NCBI GenBank assembly: GCA_947624465.1
Contig: CANQKJ010000061.1
Coordinates: forward strand, 1-9,878
Source: an uncultured Oscillospiraceae bacterium
Lineage (GTDB): Bacteria > Bacillota > Clostridia > Oscillospirales > Oscillospiraceae
DNA: 9,878 nt
Direction of reading: 5' to 3'
The stretch's first letter is position 1, and every line of letters starts with the position of its first letter. The notes under the pieces are model-generated. The model worked only from the letters and a program-made list of their open reading frames with translations. It had not been told where the DNA came from and did not search any database. The translations under genes and the position numbers were made by a program. Positions 5,976 to 9,878 of the stretch are shown here, one piece after another.

Positions 5976-7358
5976 ATGAAGAAACGCGCCCTCATCCTGC
6001 TGCTGACAGTGGTGCTGCTGTTTAGCTGCGCCCCCGCCGCCGCCGTCGACACGCGGCCGGCCTCCCCCTTTGACGATGTGGCCCCCGGAAGCTGGTACTG
6101 CTCCTATGTGGTCGACCTGTACCGGCGGGGCGTCGTCAGCGGCATGACGGAGACCAGCTTCGAACCCGACGGGACGGTCACCTGGGGCCAGGCGTTCAAG
6201 CTCATCCTGGGCGCCGTCGGGGTGACGGCGGACGAGTCGGAGAACGACGGCCATTGGGCCGACGTCTATGTCCGGCCCGCCATCGAAAACCGGCTGGTGT
6301 TCTCCTTTGACGAGGACTGGCTGGACAGGCCGGTGGACCGGCTCTCCATCGCCCGGATGACCGCCAGGGCCATGGATCTGGTGTCCATCTCCGGCCCGTC
6401 GCCCTATGAGGACTGCGGCGACGGCTATGTGGTGGAGCTGTACGAGAAGGGCATCATGGAGGGCGAGCTGCTGAGCGACGGCGTCCGCCGGTTTTATCCC
6501 GGCCAGAACGTCACCCGGGCGGAGATGGCCGCCATCGTCTGGCGGGTGATGGAGTCCGACTATCAGGACGGCATGACCCGGGTGAGCAACTACTGGGTCG
6601 ATATTCTGGACGGCGTGCCCGCCACCCGGTTCACCCGGAGCCAGTTCTACCGGGACGGCGGCGGCCAAATCTGCTATAACGGCGGATATTACATCCGGGG
6701 CGTGGACGTGTCCGAGCACAAGGGGGTCATCGACTGGTACGCGGTGAAGGAGGACGGCATCGACTTCGCCATCATCCGGGTGGGCGGCAGGCTCCTGGGC
6801 ACCGGCGGCATTTTCGAGGACAAATACTGGCGGCAGAACGTGGAGGGCGCCCTGGCCGCCGGGCTGAACGTGGGAGTATACTTCTTCTCCCAGGCCCTCA
6901 ATGCCAGGGAGGGGCTGGAGGAGGCCGAGTTCGTCCTGGACCTCATCCGGGATTATAAGGACCAGATCGAATTCCCGGTGATGTGCGACTGGGAGTATTT
7001 GGGCAACTACTCCAGCACCAACCACGCCCGGACCTACCTGGCGGAGCCCGGCCCCGTCACCGACGGCATCGAGGCCTTCTGCCGACGGGTGGAGCAGGAG
7101 GGCCTTTTGGCCGGGGTGTACTTCAACAAGTACTGCGGCATGGTCAAGATGGATCTGTCCCGGCTGACCGATCACCAGTTCTGGTATGACGAGTACACAA
7201 GCTATCCCACCTGCCCCTATCACTTCCAGATCTGGCAGTATTCCAGTACCGGCAGGGTGGCGGGCATCCGCTCCGACACCGACATGGACCTCTGCTTCGT
7301 CCCCTACGCGCCGGTGAAGCCCGCCGCGCCGCGGCCGGAGGCCGTCGAACCCTCCTGA
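5976..7358 (+). CDS. Secreted SLH-domain GH25 lysozyme (N-acetylmuramidase)
   Basis: This 460-residue exported enzyme should cleave the beta-1,4 bond between MurNAc and GlcNAc in peptidoglycan. A signal peptide covers about 1-23: KKR, then a hydrophobic core, then APAAA before VD. LFSC at 15-18 resembles a weak lipobox, so lipid anchoring cannot be excluded. Three S-layer-homology repeats follow at about 31-80, 93-135 and 144-192 (for example FDDVAPGSWY and FYPGQNVTRAEMAAIVWRVM), which usually bind secondary cell-wall polymers. The GH25 domain runs from about 239 to 443: RGVDVSEHKGVIDW at 241-254, the catalytic DWE at 338-340 (D338, E340), and FQIWQYSSTGRV at 417-428 followed by DMDLCF at 436-441. 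A proline-rich tail ends the protein. It has an unusually high number of cysteines for an exported protein. It is transcribed alone, divergent from the replication operon, and is likely used in wall remodelling. Confidence 0.9.
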   Translation: MKKRALILLLTVVLLFSCAPAAAVDTRPASPFDDVAPGSWYCSYVVDLYRRGVVSGMTETSFEPDGTVTWGQAFKLILGAVGVTADESENDGHWADVYVRPAIENRLVFSFDEDWLDRPVDRLSIARMTARAMDLVSISGPSPYEDCGDGYVVELYEKGIMEGELLSDGVRRFYPGQNVTRAEMAAIVWRVMESDYQDGMTRVSNYWVDILDGVPATRFTRSQFYRDGGGQICYNGGYYIRGVDVSEHKGVIDWYAVKEDGIDFAIIRVGGRLLGTGGIFEDKYWRQNVEGALAAGLNVGVYFFSQALNAREGLEEAEFVLDLIRDYKDQIEFPVMCDWEYLGNYSSTNHARTYLAEPGPVTDGIEAFCRRVEQEGLLAGVYFNKYCGMVKMDLSRLTDHQFWYDEYTSYPTCPYHFQIWQYSSTGRVAGIRSDTDMDLCFVPYAPVKPAAPRPEAVEPS

Positions 7359-7370
7359 CCGACAGATGAG

Positions 7371-7407
7371 CAGAGCGGAAGACGATCGTCTTCCGCTCTG
7401 TTTTTTT
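7371..7407 (+). terminator. Rho-independent terminator after the SLH-GH25 gene
   Basis: The arm CAGAGCGGAAGACGA (7371-7385) is followed directly by its exact reverse complement (7386-7400) and seven T residues (7401-7407). The stem would have about 13 pairs with GAUC as the loop. It starts 13 bases after the stop at 7358. On the minus strand no T run follows the hairpin, so it is a poor terminator for the convergent kinase gene. Confidence 0.92.
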
Positions 7408-7414
7408 GCGCTTT

Positions 7415-8332
7415 TCAGCCGATGAACTCGTGGAGCAGGGAGTCGGGGGGCACCAGCCCGGGGTCGATGGGTTCAAACAGGTCGAAGGCGGCCACCATGT
7501 CCAGCAGCTCCCGGCGGCGGGGGTTGTCCTCGGGCACGGCGGACATGATGGGCTTGGCGTAGGAGGCCATCACCGGCACCTCATAGGCCAGGGAGGAGTC
7601 CAGCTTGATGTGGGCGGTGTCCTTGTAGGGGGAGATATACAGCTTCTCCCCCCGGCGGACGTTGCCCCACATCTCCAGGGTCCCGGCCACGTCGGTGCCC
7701 CGGTAGTTGAAGTCCCGGACGGCCCGGCGGGTCAGCCGCAGCCAGGTGGCCTTGAATATCGTTTTGTCCCCGTCCCTGATGTCGCTCCGGGCAGAGATAT
7801 AGAGCCGGGTGGCCTCCGGGTGGCGGCTGGTGAGATCGGTGTTCAAAGCGTGGATGCCCTCAAAAATGGCCACCTCGTCAGGGCCCACCTTCAGGGGGGT
7901 GCCCTTACTGTCGTTGCGCATCTGGCGGGCAAACTCAAAATGGGGCACCAGCACCCACTCGCCTTTGGCCAGCTTCTCAAAATGTTCGTCCAGCAGGTCC
8001 AGGTCCATCATCCTGGGGGACTCGTAGTCGATGGAGCCGTCGGGGGTGCGGGGGGCGGTGCGGGGGTTTTGGTGGACGAAGTAGTCGTCCATGGACACGG
8101 CGTAGGTGCCGATGCCCCGGCGCTCCAGCTCCTCCCGGAGCTTGTGGGCGGTGGTGGTCTTGCCGGAGCCGGAGGGGCCGGACAGCAGCACCACCGGGCT
8201 CTTTTTGCGGCGCTCCACGATCATGTCGGCGCATTTGGCGACGGCGTCCTGATAGCGGGCGTCGCACTCCTCCATGAACCCCCTGGGGTCCCGGCGGGCG
8301 GATGCGTTGATGTCGGTCAACTGATAGGCCAT
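7415..8332 (-). CDS. Uridine kinase-family P-loop nucleoside kinase
   Basis: This 305-residue protein belongs to the phosphoribulokinase/uridine kinase fold. Residues 1-45 are a helical N-terminal extension. The Walker A motif GPSGSGKT is at 52-59, SMDDYF at 80-85 matches the conserved nucleoside-binding DDFY region, IDYESP at 101-106 resembles the family (F/Y)DxP motif, and IFEGIHAL at 156-163 fits the Walker-B-like EGI strand. A lid-like region with several arginines follows (R197-R211). The likely reaction is ATP-dependent phosphorylation of uridine/cytidine or a related small molecule; many Firmicutes have such a protein annotated only as a nucleoside kinase. Some relatives carry an N-terminal TGS/ThrRS-like region, which is absent here. 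The ribosome site AAAGGAG (8338-8344) overlaps the mutL stop and the start is ten bases beyond it, so the two are co-transcribed and probably coupled. The fold is certain; the substrate is not. Confidence 0.82.
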   Translation of the reverse strand: MAYQLTDINASARRDPRGFMEECDARYQDAVAKCADMIVERRKKSPVVLLSGPSGSGKTTTAHKLREELERRGIGTYAVSMDDYFVHQNPRTAPRTPDGSIDYESPRMMDLDLLDEHFEKLAKGEWVLVPHFEFARQMRNDSKGTPLKVGPDEVAIFEGIHALNTDLTSRHPEATRLYISARSDIRDGDKTIFKATWLRLTRRAVRDFNYRGTDVAGTLEMWGNVRRGEKLYISPYKDTAHIKLDSSLAYEVPVMASYAKPIMSAVPEDNPRRRELLDMVAAFDLFEPIDPGLVPPDSLLHEFIG

Positions 8333-8342
8333 AATAACTCCT

Positions 8343-9878
8343 TTACGCGCGCTTGAATTGCTTCTCCAACTGCTTTTTGGTCAGCTCAATGGCCACAGGC
8401 CGGCCATGGGGGCAGTACCTCACCTCGCCGCTCATGACCATCCGGGCCACCTCCTCCAGCTCCTCCCGCCCGGAGCGCCAGCCCCCCTTGATGGCCGCCT
8501 TGCAGGCCATGGTGTGCAGCAGCTCGTCCCGGACGCCGGCGGGGTCGGCGGTGCCCGTCACCCGCAGCCGCCGGGCCCGCTCCAGCAGGGCGGACTCGAT
8601 GTCCCCCGCCTCCAGGTAGTCCGGGGCGGAGCGCACCGCCAGGGCATTGGAGCCGAACTCCTCCAGCTCAAAGCCGAACCGGGAGAGCAGCTCCGTCTGC
8701 TCCAGCAGGACGGCCCGCTCCTCCGGGGCGGGGGCGAAGGTCAGGGGGGTCAGCAGCTCCTGGACCATGGGCTTGTAGTCCGCCGCCTTGAGCCGGTCGA
8801 AGTTGGCCCGCTCGTGGGCGGCGTGCTTGTCGATGAGCAGGACCTTCTCCCCCTGCTCCACCAGCACATAGGTGCGGAACAGCTCCCCCCGGACGATCCA
8901 GGGTTCCTCCTCCGGGGCGGAGGCTGGGACGGGCTTTTGCTCCGGCGGGGGGGCGGGAGGCTCCGGCTGGGGCGCGGCCTTCTCCGGTGCGGGCTCGTCC
9001 ACGGGCAGGGGGATCACCCGGCGGAAGGGGGTGGGGCTCACCGCCTTGGGCCGCTGAGGCGGAGGGGTGACGCCCGCCTTGTAGTCGGCCAGAGACATCC
9101 GCTCCCCCACGGGGGCCCTGGGGGCGGCGCAGCCGCTGAGGGGCAGGGCGGACTGCTTTTGGGCGGGAATGGCGGGGCCGTGCCCCATGGGCAGCGGCAG
9201 CTTGGTCTGGTGGGGGGTGACGGCGTCCTCACCCCTGGGGGCGGAGAGGGCGGCCTGGGGCCGGGTGCGGTCCCGGTCCAGGGCGGCGAGGACGGCGTAG
9301 TACACGGCGGTGTACACCGACTGTTCCTTTTGGAACTTCACCTCCGTCTTAGCGGGGTGGACGTTCACATCCACCTCGGAGGGCCGGAGGGTCAGGTGGA
9401 TGACGCAGGCGGGGAATTTCCCCACCATTTTCTGGTTTTTGTACGCCTCCTCCACCGCGGCGGTCATCACCCGGCTTTTGACGTACCTGCCGTTGACGAA
9501 GAAGTGCTGATACCCCCGGCTGCCCCGGCAGCAGGCGGGCAGAGAGGTGAAGCCGGACACGGCCATCCCCTCGCCGGAGCCGGTGACCGGCAGCAGCCCC
9601 AGGGCGATGTCCCGCCCCAGCACGGCGTAGACGGCGCTTTTCAGCTGCCCATCCCCGGGGGTGAGCAGCTCCTGCTTCCCATCCCGGAGGAACTTCACCG
9701 ACAGCTCCGGGTGGGACAGGGCCGCCCGCTGGACTGCCGCGAATACGGCGGCCCCCTCGGCGGCGTCCTTCTTCATGAATTTTAACCGGGCGGGGGTGTT
9801 GTAAAACAGGTCCCGAACGGAGATGGTGGTTCCCCTGGGGCAGCCGGCCTCCTCCTGAGCGGTCACCACCCCGGCCTC
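8343..9878 (-). CDS. mutL: DNA mismatch repair protein MutL, N-terminus outside window
   Basis: The gene runs off the right edge; 511 residues are visible and the ATP-binding motifs I-III (roughly the first 130 residues) are missing. MutL couples mismatch recognition by MutS to strand incision. Numbered from the first visible codon, GTTISVRDLFYNTPARLKFMK at 16-36 and DVNVHPAKTEVKF at 170-182 are hallmark motifs of the N-terminal half. A proline/alanine-rich linker covers about 205-325. The C-terminal dimerisation/endonuclease domain has DKHAAHERANFD at 350-361 (family DQHA-x2-E-x4-E), ACKAAIK at 458-464, CPHGRP at 489-494 and a final FKR at 508-510; these form the metal site of nicking MutLs from bacteria without MutH. 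It is the upstream gene of a pair with the kinase. Identity is clear; promoter and start cannot be seen. Confidence 0.95.
   Translation of the reverse strand, partial: EAGVVTAQEEAGCPRGTTISVRDLFYNTPARLKFMKKDAAEGAAVFAAVQRAALSHPELSVKFLRDGKQELLTPGDGQLKSAVYAVLGRDIALGLLPVTGSGEGMAVSGFTSLPACCRGSRGYQHFFVNGRYVKSRVMTAAVEEAYKNQKMVGKFPACVIHLTLRPSEVDVNVHPAKTEVKFQKEQSVYTAVYYAVLAALDRDRTRPQAALSAPRGEDAVTPHQTKLPLPMGHGPAIPAQKQSALPLSGCAAPRAPVGERMSLADYKAGVTPPPQRPKAVSPTPFRRVIPLPVDEPAPEKAAPQPEPPAPPPEQKPVPASAPEEEPWIVRGELFRTYVLVEQGEKVLLIDKHAAHERANFDRLKAADYKPMVQELLTPLTFAPAPEERAVLLEQTELLSRFGFELEEFGSNALAVRSAPDYLEAGDIESALLERARRLRVTGTADPAGVRDELLHTMACKAAIKGGWRSGREELEEVARMVMSGEVRYCPHGRPVAIELTKKQLEKQFKRA

Noticed and set aside
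5928..7223. A 431-residue minus-strand open frame opposite the SLH-GH25 gene
   Set aside because: The plus-strand gene has a signal peptide, SLH repeats and catalytic GH25 motifs; the antisense frame has no recognisable domain and covers the plus-strand promoter and start.
7406..8356. A 316-residue plus-strand open frame opposite the kinase gene
   Set aside because: It is antisense to a kinase with a clear P-loop, and its composition is G/V/H-rich low complexity; it also begins inside the terminator's T run.
8358..9785. A 475-residue plus-strand open frame opposite mutL
   Set aside because: It is the antisense shadow of a gene with MutL hallmark motifs and has G/L/H-rich low complexity.

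Overview
The window is GC-rich DNA, dense in genes, with strong G/C bias at third codon positions. It most likely comes from a high-GC clostridial anaerobe of the Oscillospiraceae type (Flavonifractor/Lawsonibacter-like). Support for this is a DnaD-type primosome protein beside a DnaI/DnaC-type loader (a Firmicutes trait), a MutL with the C-terminal endonuclease motifs, an SLH-anchored secreted lysozyme, AGGAGG ribosome sites and sigma-A-like promoters with 17-base spacers. The genus is an inference.

Layout from left to right. (1) Positions 3-812 (+) hold the C-terminal part of a family 2 beta-galactosidase, ended by a long palindromic terminator at 884-920. (2) Positions 1018-2010 (-) encode a flavodoxin-fold oxidoreductase with two four-cysteine clusters, driven by a near-consensus promoter at 2103-2131. 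(3) A tightly packed minus-strand operon runs from 5798 down to 2135: DnaD-like primosome protein, DnaI/DnaC-like ATPase helicase loader, cardiolipin synthase, and a 43-residue single-span membrane protein whose ribosome site overlaps the cls stop. (4) A divergent intergenic region (5799-5975) carries back-to-back promoters for this operon and for a plus-strand secreted SLH-GH25 lysozyme (5976-7358), which ends in a second palindromic terminator. (5) Convergent on that, a minus-strand pair consists of mutL (5' end beyond the window) followed by a uridine-kinase-family P-loop kinase whose ribosome site overlaps the mutL stop.

Functionally the window is mostly core metabolism: replication initiation or restart linked to anionic phospholipid synthesis, mismatch repair linked to a nucleoside kinase-like enzyme, cell-wall hydrolysis and sugar hydrolysis. 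There are no tRNA or rRNA genes, CRISPR arrays, insertion sequences or prophage signs that I can see. I found no clearly new defence or mobile system. The points that most deserve a second look are the coupling of cardiolipin synthase to the primosome genes, the tiny coupled membrane protein, the two-cluster flavoprotein, a coding-like out-of-frame tail after it, and the GATC-centred perfect-palindrome terminators.
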